From contig NZ_CP162102.1 in assembly GCF_042466665.1 (NCBI RefSeq), forward strand, positions 5,022,001 through 5,086,000: a stretch of 64,000 bases of DNA. The letters run 5' to 3'. Under the pieces are notes generated by a model that was not told the DNA's origin, did not search any database, and saw only the letters and a list, made by a program, of their open reading frames with translations. The position numbers and the translations under genes were made by a program. Shown piece by piece: positions 43,093-52,545 of the stretch (its first letter is position 1; each line of letters opens with the position of its first letter). This DNA comes from Peterkaempfera podocarpi (GTDB lineage Bacteria > Actinomycetota > Actinomycetes > Streptomycetales > Streptomycetaceae).

Positions 43093-45393
43093 ATGACCCA
43101 GGCCCAGGGCTCCACCGGCCGCCTCATCGCCGGCCGCTATCGGCTGGACTCGGTGCTCGGGCGTGGCGGCATGGGCACCGTCTGGCGCGCCGAGGACGAG
43201 ATGCTGGGGCGCGTCGTCGCGGTGAAGGAGCTGCGCTTCCACGGCGGCGTCGACGACGAGGAGAAGCGCCGCCTGATCACCCGTACGCTGCGCGAGGCCA
43301 AGGCCACGGCAAGGATCAGACACACCGCCGCGGTCACCGTCTTCGATGTGGTGGACGAGGACGACCGGCCGTGGATCGTGATGGAGCTGGTCGAGTCCCG
43401 CTCCCTGTCGGACGTCATCAAGCAGGACGGTCCGCTGGAGCCCGTGCGCGCCGCCGAGATCGGCCTCGCCCTGCTGGGAGTGCTGCGCTCGGCGCACGGC
43501 CACGGCATCCTGCACCGCGACGTCAAGCCGTCCAATGTGCTGATCGGCGACGACGGCCGGGTGGTGCTCACCGACTTCGGCATCGCCAGCGTCGAGGGGG
43601 ACCCCTCGGTCACCTCCACCGGCATGCTGGTCGGCGCCCCGTCCTACATCTCTCCCGAGCGCGCCCGCGGCCAGAAGCCCGGACCGCCCGCCGACCTGTG
43701 GTCGCTGGGCGCGACCCTGTACGCCATGGTCGAGGGCAAGCCCCCGTACGACCGGGGCTCGGCGATCTCCACCCTCACCGCGGTCATGATGGAGGACCTC
43801 AAGACCCCCGCGAACGCCGGGCCGCTGCGCCCGGTGATCGAGGGCCTGCTGCACAAGGACCCCGACGAGCGGCTGGACGAGTCCACGACCCGGTCGATGC
43901 TGCGGCGGATCGTCGCCGAGGCGACCCGGCGGTCGGAGGACACCACCCAGCAGGCCTCGGCCGCCCGGACGCAGGTACTGCCCGCGACCCCGGCCGAGGA
44001 GAAGCCGGCCGAGGAGAAGCCGGTCAAGAAGAAGCAGGCCGAGGAGAAGCCGGCTGCGGGCAAGCCGGCCGGGGACGCCGCCCGGTCGGTGCCCCGCCAG
44101 GGGGCCCAGCCGGAGAAGAGTGCCCAGGGTGCGAAGAGTGCCCCTGCCGGGAAGAGCGCCCCGGCCAAGGAGGCGACTCCCGCGAAGGAGGCCTCCCCGG
44201 CCGAGGACGGCGGCGAAGCCGCGGAGTCCGGGCGACGTGGTGCCGGGGTGCTGGGCGGCCTGCTCGGCACGGTGCGGGTGGGCAGCCGTACGGCGCCGCC
44301 GTCCGCGGACCCGGCCGAGCCCGCGGCAACCGCTGTACCCGCAGCGCCCGAGCCGGCCGCGACGTCCGAGCCGGCCGAAGCAGCCAGGCCTGCGCGGCCC
44401 GCGGCTGCCGCCGCACCTGCCGGGGCCGCAAAGCCGGCCGAGCCCACGGCCGCCCCCGCCCCCGCCCCCGCTCAGGAGGAGGCACCGGCCACCGCCGTGC
44501 TGCCCGCCGCAGTCGCAGCGGAGTCCGGGGCGCCCGGCGGCCCGGGTAGCGGTGTCGGTCGGCGGGTCCGGGAGTGGCGCGCGGCACCGCCCGCGGAGCG
44601 CACCCCGGCTCCCCGGACGCTGCTGGTCTACGGCCTGGTGCTGGTGCTGCTGGTGACCGCGGTGGTGCTGGGCGTACAGGCGATGTCGGACACCGGCGGC
44701 TCCTCCGGTGACCGGGCTTCGGGCGGCGCCGGGGGCAGCCACAGTCCGGCCCCCAAGGCGTCCACATCGGCGACCGGCGGAGCCCCCACACCCTCCTCGT
44801 CGGCGACCGGGCCCGCGGCCCCCGCCGGCGACGACCCCACCGGCGACGACAAGGGCGGCGGCGACAACGGAGACGGCAACGGCAACGGCGACCAGAGCGG
44901 GCCCGGGAGCGGGAGCAAGGACGGCGGGGCCAAGGGCGCCGTCCCCGACGGCTTCACCACCTACACCAACGACCGGGAAGGCCTCTCCGTCGTGGTACCC
45001 GAGGGCATGACGTACGCCAAGGACAAGGACGGCGGCGTCGAACTGCACTACAAGGACTGGGTGCTGATCCTGGACCACCGCCAGGACGCCACCGAGGACG
45101 TCCTGGCGGACTGGCGCGACCGCGCGAGCCAGGCCAGCGCCGGCTACCCCGAGTACCACCAGGTCGGCGGCATCCAGCAGTTGCGCTACCGCGGCTGGGA
45201 CGCGGCGGACTGGACGTTCACCTTCAACAAGCCGGTCGCCCTCAAGCACGTGGTCAGCCGGGCGTTCATCATCGGCAAGGACACGGGCAAGGCATATCTG
45301 ATCCAGTGGATGATGCCGCAGGACCAGTGGGACAGCGCCGAGGCCGCACAGGCACGTCGGCTGTCCTATGACAGCTTCAAGCCCCTGGGCTGA
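43093..45393 (+). CDS. transmembrane Ser/Thr protein kinase (first of three)
   Basis: A 766-residue Hanks-type kinase. The G-loop GRGGMGTVW is near residue 23, the ATP lysine is K45 (VAVKEL), the catalytic HRDVKPSN has D143, DFGIAS has D161, and SYISPERARG is the activation-segment end. A low-complexity Ala/Pro/Lys/Glu linker (about 290-500) leads to one transmembrane helix (about 509-531, LLVYGLVLVLLVTAVVLGVQ), then a Gly/Ser/Asp-rich stalk and an outer domain of about 150 residues (FTTYTNDREGLSVVVPEGMT). There are no PASTA repeats. The outer domain is similar in form to that of the third kinase. Confidence 0.9.
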   Translation: MTQAQGSTGRLIAGRYRLDSVLGRGGMGTVWRAEDEMLGRVVAVKELRFHGGVDDEEKRRLITRTLREAKATARIRHTAAVTVFDVVDEDDRPWIVMELVESRSLSDVIKQDGPLEPVRAAEIGLALLGVLRSAHGHGILHRDVKPSNVLIGDDGRVVLTDFGIASVEGDPSVTSTGMLVGAPSYISPERARGQKPGPPADLWSLGATLYAMVEGKPPYDRGSAISTLTAVMMEDLKTPANAGPLRPVIEGLLHKDPDERLDESTTRSMLRRIVAEATRRSEDTTQQASAARTQVLPATPAEEKPAEEKPVKKKQAEEKPAAGKPAGDAARSVPRQGAQPEKSAQGAKSAPAGKSAPAKEATPAKEASPAEDGGEAAESGRRGAGVLGGLLGTVRVGSRTAPPSADPAEPAATAVPAAPEPAATSEPAEAARPARPAAAAAPAGAAKPAEPTAAPAPAPAQEEAPATAVLPAAVAAESGAPGGPGSGVGRRVREWRAAPPAERTPAPRTLLVYGLVLVLLVTAVVLGVQAMSDTGGSSGDRASGGAGGSHSPAPKASTSATGGAPTPSSSATGPAAPAGDDPTGDDKGGGDNGDGNGNGDQSGPGSGSKDGGAKGAVPDGFTTYTNDREGLSVVVPEGMTYAKDKDGGVELHYKDWVLILDHRQDATEDVLADWRDRASQASAGYPEYHQVGGIQQLRYRGWDAADWTFTFNKPVALKHVVSRAFIIGKDTGKAYLIQWMMPQDQWDSAEAAQARRLSYDSFKPLG

Positions 45394-45479
45394 GCCCGGG
45401 GGATCGGTGCCGCGTCGCGGGGCAGGCGCAGCCGGTGACGCCGTCGGCGGCCCGTACGCTGGGCCGCGGAGGGAGGGCC

Positions 45480-46727
45480 ATGCCACCGGTGCACGGACGG
45501 CTGCTGGCCGGGCGGTACCAGCTGATGGACCGCTCGGAGGACCTCGCTGCGCCCCGCCGCCTCGCGGCTGTGGACTCCGCCACCGGCCTGCGGGTCGTGC
45601 TGGAGGCGCTCCCGCTGCCCGAGGTGGTCAGCGCGGAGCTGCTGGACGAGGGCCCCGACACCGTCTACGGCCTGGCCGCCGAGGAGGCCGCGTCGCTTTC
45701 CGGGCCCGCCGCCCGCGCCGTCGGCCGGGCCACCCGGGCCGCCGCAGCGGTGCCCGTCCACCCCCGGCTGCTGCAGGACTACGAGGCGTTCCACCAGGAC
45801 GGATACCTCTGGGTGGCCGGCGAGTACCTGCCCGGTGTGCCGCTGGCCCGGCTGCTGGAGCGCGGGCCGCTGCCGGTCCACCGGGCCGCGGAGATCGCCG
45901 GCGATCTGCTGGGCGCACTCCAGGTGGTCCATGCGGCCGGGCTGGTGCACGGCAACATCACCCCGGAGACGGTGCTGGTCTGCGAGGACGGGGCCGCGAT
46001 GCTGGGTGGTCTGGGTACCGGGGCCGCCCAGGAGGCGCTGTGCGACGGCCTGGTCGGCGAACCGCCCGGGCTGGGGCTCACCCCCGGCGCCGACTGGACC
46101 CTGGCCCGGCAGCGCGCCCGGGACAGCCGTGCCGAGCTCGCCGGGCCGCGGGCGGAGCGCTGGGCGCCGGAGCAGGTCGGGCCGCCCGGGGACGACCGCG
46201 GCCCGCAGCAGCGGCGGCCGCTGCCCGGTGAGCCGGTGGGTCCGGCCGCGGACTGCTGGGCCCTCGGCGTCCTGCTCTTCCGTGTCCTCACCGGCCGCGC
46301 CCCGTTCCCCGAGGAGGGCATCGGCGTGCTCTTCGACGCGGTACGGGCCGGCCGACGGCCTTCGGCCGCCTCCTGCGGGGTACTGCGGCCGCTGGTGGAG
46401 GAGCTGCTGCACCCGGACCCGGCCGCCCGGCCCGCTCCGGCGCTGGTGCGGCAGCGGCTCTCCGAACTGCTGACCCGGGCACCGGAGCCGTACGACCCGG
46501 ACACGGCCGGGGTCGCCGCGCTGCTGCCCGCGGTGCGGCCCGCGGGGACGGTGGAGCGCCATCGCCGCCGGGTCGGGCTGCCGCGGCCGCATCCCGACCA
46601 TCCGCACGGCCCGCCCCGCCACGCCCGCCGGGGCCTGCGGCCGCGGACGCTGGGCCCGCTGCTGGTCGGCGGAGTCGTGCTGGTGCTGCTGCTGGTGCTG
46701 GTGGTGACGGCGCTGCTCGCCGGGTGA
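45480..46727 (+). CDS. membrane pseudokinase (second of three)
   Basis: A 415-residue protein with a kinase-like fold but no catalytic residues. At the HRD position it has HGN (H157-N159, VHGNITPETVLV); the DFG position reads LGGLGTG; no VAxK lysine is found (VVLEALPLPE instead), and the G-loop is replaced by SEDLAAPRR. The alpha-F region is kept (DCWALGVLLFRVLTGRAPFP). One C-terminal helix (LLVGGVVLVLLLVLVVTALL) anchors it with almost no outer part. ATG 45480 has GGAGGGA upstream. A scaffold or allosteric partner of its neighbours is possible. Confidence 0.85.
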   Translation: MPPVHGRLLAGRYQLMDRSEDLAAPRRLAAVDSATGLRVVLEALPLPEVVSAELLDEGPDTVYGLAAEEAASLSGPAARAVGRATRAAAAVPVHPRLLQDYEAFHQDGYLWVAGEYLPGVPLARLLERGPLPVHRAAEIAGDLLGALQVVHAAGLVHGNITPETVLVCEDGAAMLGGLGTGAAQEALCDGLVGEPPGLGLTPGADWTLARQRARDSRAELAGPRAERWAPEQVGPPGDDRGPQQRRPLPGEPVGPAADCWALGVLLFRVLTGRAPFPEEGIGVLFDAVRAGRRPSAASCGVLRPLVEELLHPDPAARPAPALVRQRLSELLTRAPEPYDPDTAGVAALLPAVRPAGTVERHRRRVGLPRPHPDHPHGPPRHARRGLRPRTLGPLLVGGVVLVLLLVLVVTALLAG

Positions 46728-46950
46728 AGGCGCCGGGCGCGACCGGCACCCGGGCGAGTCACGACCGGGTCACACGCGCGGGGGCGGGATGTGCGGCGCC
46801 TGCGGGGGCGCCTAACCTGTCTCCTGTACATGTTCGAGTGGTGACCAGTGGCGCGTGCCGGGACCGGAACCCGGGGCGATGGACGACGGGGGTCGTCGTG
46901 CAGGCCGCACCACCTGCCGGTGCGGCGGCTGCAGACGAGGGGGAGCACGG

Positions 46951-48907
46951 ATGGGGACGCAGGACGGATCCGGACCGGGCACGGCCGCGACTGCGGACGG
47001 TGCCGGCCCGGGCACGGGAGGGACGCCGTTCCAGGGCCCGAAGGACGGGCGGCTGCTGGCCGGCCGCTATCTGCTGGGCGAGCGGCTGGGCCGCGGCGGC
47101 ATGGGCACGGTGTGGCGGGCCGAGGACCGGATGCTGGACCGCGAGGTCGCCGTCAAGGAGCTCAGCGTCAGTCACCTCCCCGAGGAGGACCTGCAGATCC
47201 TGCAGTCGAGGATGAAGCAGGAGGCCCGCGCCGCCGCCCGGATCAAGCACCCCGGTGTGATCACCATCCATGACGTCCTGGAGCAGGACGGCCGCCCGTG
47301 GATCGTGATGGAGCTGATCGACGGCCGCTCACTGGCCGACGTCATCTCGGAGGAGGGCACCCTGCTGCCCCGCGACGCCGCCGAGGTGGGCGCCCAGGTG
47401 CTGGCCGCATTGCACCGCGGCCACCAGGTCGGCGTGCTGCACCGCGACGTCAAGCCGGCCAATGTGCTGCTGGAGCGCGGCACCGGGAGGGTGGTGCTCA
47501 CCGACTTCGGCATCGCCACCTTCGAGGGCTCCTCCGCCCTCACCAGGCCCGGTGACCTGGTGGGATCGCCGGACTATCTGGCCCCCGAGCGGGCACAGGG
47601 GCACCGCCCCGGCCCGGAGTCCGACCTGTGGGCGCTCGGCGCGACCCTGTACGCCGCGGTGGAGGGCGAGTCGCCGTTCCGCCGCAGCTCCCCGCTGTCC
47701 ACCCTGGCCGCGGTGGTGGGGGACCAGCTGCCCGAGCCGCGCAACGCCGGGGCGCTGACCCCGGTGCTGCGGGCGCTGCTGGAGAAGGACCCGCACGCCC
47801 GGCCGAGCGCCGACGAGGCGCTGCGGATGCTGGAGAGCGTCGCAGCCGGCCACACCATGGGCATCACGCTGGGACCGCCGACGGTCCAGCGAACCCCCAC
47901 CCAGGTGGTGCCGCTGGTGGACCGCAACGACGGGGCCGCAGCGGGCCACGCCGCCGTACCCGGTGCGCCGACCGCTGTGCAGCCCCCCGTCGGCGGTTCG
48001 GCGGGGCCGTCCGCCTGGCTACCCGGCGTCCGGCCACCCCGTGTCCGGCCACCCCGTGTCCGGCCACCCCGTGTCCGGCCACCCCGTGTCCGGCCACCCC
48101 GTGTCCGGCCACCCCGTGTCCGGCCACCCCGTGTCCGGCCACCCCGCGTCCGCGCACTCCGCGTCCGCGCACTCCGCGTCCGCGCACTCCGCGTCCGCGC
48201 GCTCCGCGGGCACTGTCCGCCGGGCCGGGCGCCGCCGTGGCACCGCGCTGCTGGTGGGTGCCGCACTGATCGCGGCGCTGCTGGGCGGCGGCGCCGCCTA
48301 TGCGGCCCTGCGGCACCGCAGCAGCGGCACCCCGGGGGACGGCACCCACTCCTCGCAGGCAGGCTCGCCGCCCCGGACCCCGTCGTCCACGACCGCGTCC
48401 TCGCCGGCCTCCTCGCCGTCGGACAGCCAGTCGTCGGCGCCCGGCGACCCGGGCTCCGCCGCACCGGACGGCTACACCTGGATGAAAGACCCCGGCGGAT
48501 TCCTCTTCCTGCTGCCCAGCGGCGCGCAGACCTGGGTCCGCACGGTGGACAGCGGCCAGATCGACTACAGCCCGGACGGCAAGAAGCACTATCTGCGCTT
48601 CTCGGTGACGTCCGGGCAGACCGAGAGCCCGCTGCAGCACGCCGAGACCATGGAGAAGACGGTCGGGCAGTCGGCGGGCTACCAGCAGCAGCAGTTGGTG
48701 GAGAACACCTTCAAGGGCCACGACGGCGCCGTCTGGGAGTTCACCTACGACGCGGTGACGGGCCCGCGCCATGTGATCGAGCAGCTCTACCGGGACGACC
48801 AGGGCACGGAGTACGCCATCTACCTGTCCTACCCGGAGGGGGACTGGCAGACGGGCCAGCAGCGGTTCACCGAGATCCGCAACAGCTTCACCCCGGCCGG
48901 CGGCTGA
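46951..48907 (+). CDS. transmembrane Ser/Thr protein kinase (third of three; frame break before repeat linker)
   Basis: The kinase domain is intact: GRGGMGTVW, K69 (VAVKEL), D166 in HRDVKPAN, D185 in DFGIAT, DYLAPERAQG. Its frame continues through 15-base repeats as RPPRV units and into nonsense, while the neighbouring frame reads SGHPV and SAHSA repeats, a transmembrane helix (TALLVGAALIAALLGGGAAY), a Ser/Thr/Pro stalk and an outer domain (YTWMKDPGGFLFLLPSG; EFTYDAVTGPRHVIEQLYRD) like that of the first kinase. The break lies at about 48005-48025; the 1957-base span needs one base less or two more. ATG 46951 has a good ribosome site; an open frame starts at 46855. Confidence 0.82.
48031..48195. 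repeat. 15-bp tandem repeats in the third kinase linker
   Basis: Seven exact copies of CGGCCACCCCGTGTC (48031-48135) and one variant are followed by three exact copies of CGCGCACTCCGCGTC (48151-48195). The 15-base period keeps the frame, coding SGHPV then SAHSA in the intact frame. Confidence 0.95.
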
Positions 48908-49024
48908 CTTCCGCCGCCGTCCCCGGGACCGATCGGCGCCACGCGCGTACGGTGGAAGGAAGGCCGGGTGCGGGCCCGCCCGCTCCGGTTACCGCGTCGC
49001 CACGCGCTCCGGGAGGAGGCCGTC

Positions 49025-50440
49025 ATGGCCGTCACGGACAGGCTGCCGCAGCAGCCCCAGCAGGTGGACGCAGTGGTTCTGGGCATGGGGCCGGGCGGTG
49101 AGGAGGTCGCAGGACGCCTGGCCGACGCCGGATGGGACGTGGTGGGCGTCGACGAGCGGCTGCTGGGTGGTGAGTGCCCCTACTGGGGCTGCATCCCGTC
49201 CAAGATCATGGTGCGGTCGGCCGACCTGGTCGCCGAGGGCCACCGGATCCCGGGCATGGCGGGCACCGCCATGGTGCGCCCCGACTGGCGGCCGGTGGCC
49301 CGCCGGGTGCGGGGCGCCACCGACGACTGGAACGACAAGGTCGCGGTGGACCGCTTTGTCTCCCGGGGCGGACGCTTCCTGCGCGGCCAGGGCCGGCTGA
49401 CCGCCCCCGACGAGGTCACCGTGGAGACGGCGGACGGCACCGAGGCCGTGCTGCGCCCGCGCCGGGCCGTGGTCGTCGCGGTCGGCTCGGAACCGGCGGT
49501 GCCCCCGGTGCCGGGGCTCGCCGCGACCCCGTACTGGACCAACCGGGAGGTCATCGAGGCCGCCGATCTCCCGGAATCGCTGCTGGTGCTGGGCGGCGGG
49601 GCGGTCGGACTGGAACTGGGCCAGGCCATGCAGCGCATCGGCACAGCGGTGACGGTGGTGGAGGCGGCGCCCCGGCTGCTGGGCCAGGAGGAGCCGGAGG
49701 CCGACGAGCTGCTCCGCTGGATACTGACCGGCGACGGCCTGGAGGTCTACACCGGGAACGCGCCTGCCTCGGTCTCCTACGACGGAGGCCGTTTCGCCCT
49801 GGAGTGCGTACGGGGTGACCGGCTGACGGCGGAACGGCTGCTGGTGGCCGCCGGCCGGCGGGTGGACCTGGCGCGGTTCGGCGCCGGGGTGCTGGAGGTG
49901 GACGACACGGCGGACGCCCTGCCGGTGGACGCCCGGATGCGGGTGCGCACCCCGCTGGCGGGCGGCCCGGGGGTGTGGGCGGTGGGCGATGTGACGGGCC
50001 ATGGGGCCTTCACGCATCTGGCGATCTACCAGGCCGATGTGGCGGTGCGGGCGATCCTCGGCGAGGGCGGCCCGCAGGCCGAGTACCACGCGGTGCCGCG
50101 GGTCACCTTCACCGACCCCGAGATCGGCGCGGTCGGTCTGACGGAGGCCCAGGCGCGGCAGCGCGGGTTGCAGGTACGGATCGGCCGCACCGATCTGTCC
50201 CGCAGCGTGCGCGGCTACATCCACGGCCCGGGCGGCGAGGGGTTCGTCAAGCTGGTGGCGGACGCCGGTTCCGGCGTGCTGGTGGGGGGCACGGTCGCCG
50301 CCCCCTGCGGTGGCGAGGTCCTGGGCGCACTCACCGTCGCCGTGCGGGCCAGGGTCCCGATCGCCGAGCTGTCCCGGACCATCTGGGCCTATCCGACCTT
50401 CCACCGTGCCCTCGGCGAGGCGCTGCGTGAGCTGGCCTGA
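49025..50440 (+). CDS. FAD-dependent pyridine nucleotide-disulfide oxidoreductase
   Basis: A 471-residue flavoprotein of the lipoamide dehydrogenase/mercuric reductase family. FAD site VLGMGPGGEEVAGRLADAG; redox-active disulfide C51/C56 in GGECPYWGCIPSK; NAD(P) site VLGGGAVGLELGQAM; second FAD motif GVWAVGDVTGHG; C-terminal dimer motif with H460 and E465 (YPTFHRALGEAL). The catalytic set is complete, so it is probably an active reductase, but substrate is unknown: no lipoyl enzyme lies nearby. ATG 49025 follows GGGAGGAGG. Confidence 0.9.
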   Translation: MAVTDRLPQQPQQVDAVVLGMGPGGEEVAGRLADAGWDVVGVDERLLGGECPYWGCIPSKIMVRSADLVAEGHRIPGMAGTAMVRPDWRPVARRVRGATDDWNDKVAVDRFVSRGGRFLRGQGRLTAPDEVTVETADGTEAVLRPRRAVVVAVGSEPAVPPVPGLAATPYWTNREVIEAADLPESLLVLGGGAVGLELGQAMQRIGTAVTVVEAAPRLLGQEEPEADELLRWILTGDGLEVYTGNAPASVSYDGGRFALECVRGDRLTAERLLVAAGRRVDLARFGAGVLEVDDTADALPVDARMRVRTPLAGGPGVWAVGDVTGHGAFTHLAIYQADVAVRAILGEGGPQAEYHAVPRVTFTDPEIGAVGLTEAQARQRGLQVRIGRTDLSRSVRGYIHGPGGEGFVKLVADAGSGVLVGGTVAAPCGGEVLGALTVAVRARVPIAELSRTIWAYPTFHRALGEALRELA

Positions 50441-50736
50441 GCCCTGTCCGGCCGTTCCCCTTCGGCGCGGCCGGTGGGACAGCGCCCGGCGCCGGGCCCC
50501 GCTCCGGTCCACGGCGGTCCCTGCGGCTGCTCCGTGCGGACGGCGCCCCCGGCATGGGCCCGCGGGCCGCGCAGGCCTTCCCGCGCCGCCGCTGCGGACC
50601 GTCCGTGCGCGCCCCGCGCGCCCGGGTGGTGCGCGAGCGGATCGCGGGTGAACGCGCCAGTGATTGCTGGCAGATTTTGCGAAATCCGGTTACCGACGGG
50701 TACCCAACCCGGCCGGGAGCGCCTACGCTTCGCGGC

Positions 50737-52392
50737 ATGACGGAAACCACGGTGGACAGCCAGAACGCGCCCGAGCCGCGGAAGGCCGAGCCGGACGCCG
50801 GTCCGGGGGGCAACCCCACGGCGCCCGGTGGCGGCCGTGCCGTCGCCGACGTGGTCACCGCAGACCTGGTCGCCCGGCTCGCCCGCGGCATCACCGCCGG
50901 TCCCGAGCCCACCCTGGCCCGCACCCGGGCGCCGTTCACCGGCGAGGTGCTGGCAGAGCTCCCGGAGTCCACCCCGGCCGACGTCGAGGAGGCGTACCGC
51001 CGGGCCCGCGCCGCCCAGCACGGCTGGGCCGCACTGCCGGTCCGCCGCCGCGCCGCCGTGCTGCTGCGCTTCCACGACCTGCTGCTGGGCCGTCAGGACG
51101 AGGTGCTGGACCTCGTCCAGGCAGAGACCGGCAAGGCCCGCATCCACGCCTTCGAGGAGGTGCTGGCGGTGGCCGGCGCCGCCCGCCACTACGGCCGGGC
51201 CGCCGCCGGGTACCTCAAGGACCGCCGCCGCGGCGGTGCCGTACCGGTGCTCACCCACACCCTGGAGGCCCGCCGCCCCAAGGGCGTGATCGGCCAGGTG
51301 TCGCCCTGGAACTATCCGCTGGAGCTCTCCGTCGGCGATGCGCTTCCCGCCTTCGCGGCCGGCAACGGCGTGGTCAACAAGCCCGACACCCAGACCGCCC
51401 TCACCGCGCTCTGGGCCCGCGAACTCTTCATCGAGGCCGGGCTGCCCGCCGACCTCTGGCAGATCGTGGTCGGTGACGGCCCGGTGGTCGGCCCGGCCGT
51501 GGTCGACGGCGCCGACTACGTCTCCTTCACCGGCTCCACCCGCACCGGCCGCGAGGTCGCCCAGCGGGCCGCCGCCCGCCTGGTCGGCGCCTCCCTGGAG
51601 CTCGGCGGCAAGAACGCGCTGCTGGTGCTGGAGGACGCCGACCTCGACAAGGCCGCGGCAGGCGCCGTACGCGCCTGCTACTCCTCCGCCGGTCAGCTCT
51701 GCATCTCCATCGAGCGCCTCTTCGTCCACCGCTCCGTCGCCGACGCCTTCCTGGAGCGCTTCGCCGCCCGGGTCGGGGCGATGCGGCTGGGCACCGGCCT
51801 CGCCTACGGCGCCGACATGGGCTCGCTGGTCTCCCAGCGCCAGCTGGACACCGTCACCCGCCATGTCGACGAGGCGGTCAAGAAGGGCGCCACCGTGCTG
51901 ACCGGCGGGCGCCCCCGCCCCGACCTCGGCCCGCTGTTCTACGAGCCCACCGTGCTCGACGGCGTCGACGACACCATGGCCGTCTGCGCCGAGGAGACCT
52001 TCGGCCCGGTCGTCTCCGTCTACCGCTTCGACAGCGACGACGAGGCGGTCGAGCGCGCCAACGCCACCGCCTACGGCCTCAACTCCAGTGTCTGGAGCCG
52101 CAACACCCGCCGCGGCCGCCAGGTGGCCGCGCGCCTCCACACCGGCACCGTCAACGTCAACGAGGCCTACGCCGCCGCCTACGGCTCCAGCGCCGCGCCG
52201 ATGGGCGGCATGGGGGACTCGGGACTGGGCCGCCGCCACGGCGCCGAGGGCATCCTCAAGTACACCGAGGCCCAGACCATCGCCACCCAGCGGCTTCTTC
52301 CCATCGCGCCGTCGCTGGGCATGGACGACGCCGGCTTCGCCACCTTCTTCACCCGCAGCCTCAAGATGCTGAAGGCACTCCGGCTGAAGTAG
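50737..52392 (+). CDS. succinate-semialdehyde dehydrogenase (NADP-type)
   Basis: A 551-residue aldehyde dehydrogenase. The catalytic pair is E288 (ELGGKNALLVLED) and C322 (AGQLCISIERLFVH); other landmarks are SPWNYPLELS, FTGSTRTGREVA and EETFGPVVSVYRF. The pattern fits succinate-semialdehyde dehydrogenases of the GABA/glutamate branch, and the C-terminal tail (TFFTRSLKMLKALRLK) is typical of the actinobacterial type. The first 50 residues are an unconserved Pro/Ala-rich extension. ATG 50737 has only a weak ribosome site, and TACGCT lies 8 bases upstream, so a leaderless start is possible. The GMC oxidoreductase gene follows. Confidence 0.88.
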   Translation: MTETTVDSQNAPEPRKAEPDAGPGGNPTAPGGGRAVADVVTADLVARLARGITAGPEPTLARTRAPFTGEVLAELPESTPADVEEAYRRARAAQHGWAALPVRRRAAVLLRFHDLLLGRQDEVLDLVQAETGKARIHAFEEVLAVAGAARHYGRAAAGYLKDRRRGGAVPVLTHTLEARRPKGVIGQVSPWNYPLELSVGDALPAFAAGNGVVNKPDTQTALTALWARELFIEAGLPADLWQIVVGDGPVVGPAVVDGADYVSFTGSTRTGREVAQRAAARLVGASLELGGKNALLVLEDADLDKAAAGAVRACYSSAGQLCISIERLFVHRSVADAFLERFAARVGAMRLGTGLAYGADMGSLVSQRQLDTVTRHVDEAVKKGATVLTGGRPRPDLGPLFYEPTVLDGVDDTMAVCAEETFGPVVSVYRFDSDDEAVERANATAYGLNSSVWSRNTRRGRQVAARLHTGTVNVNEAYAAAYGSSAAPMGGMGDSGLGRRHGAEGILKYTEAQTIATQRLLPIAPSLGMDDAGFATFFTRSLKMLKALRLK

Positions 52393-52545
52393 CCCGCCCA
52401 GCCCGATGCCCTGATGTACCGATGCTCTGATGACCCGATGACCCGATGACCTGAGCCCGACGCCCGCAGCCCGACACCCCGCCCCGCCGCCTCGCCGTCC
52501 GCGGTGCCACGCGGTTCCGCAGCATGCCCGGAAGGAGCCCCTTCG

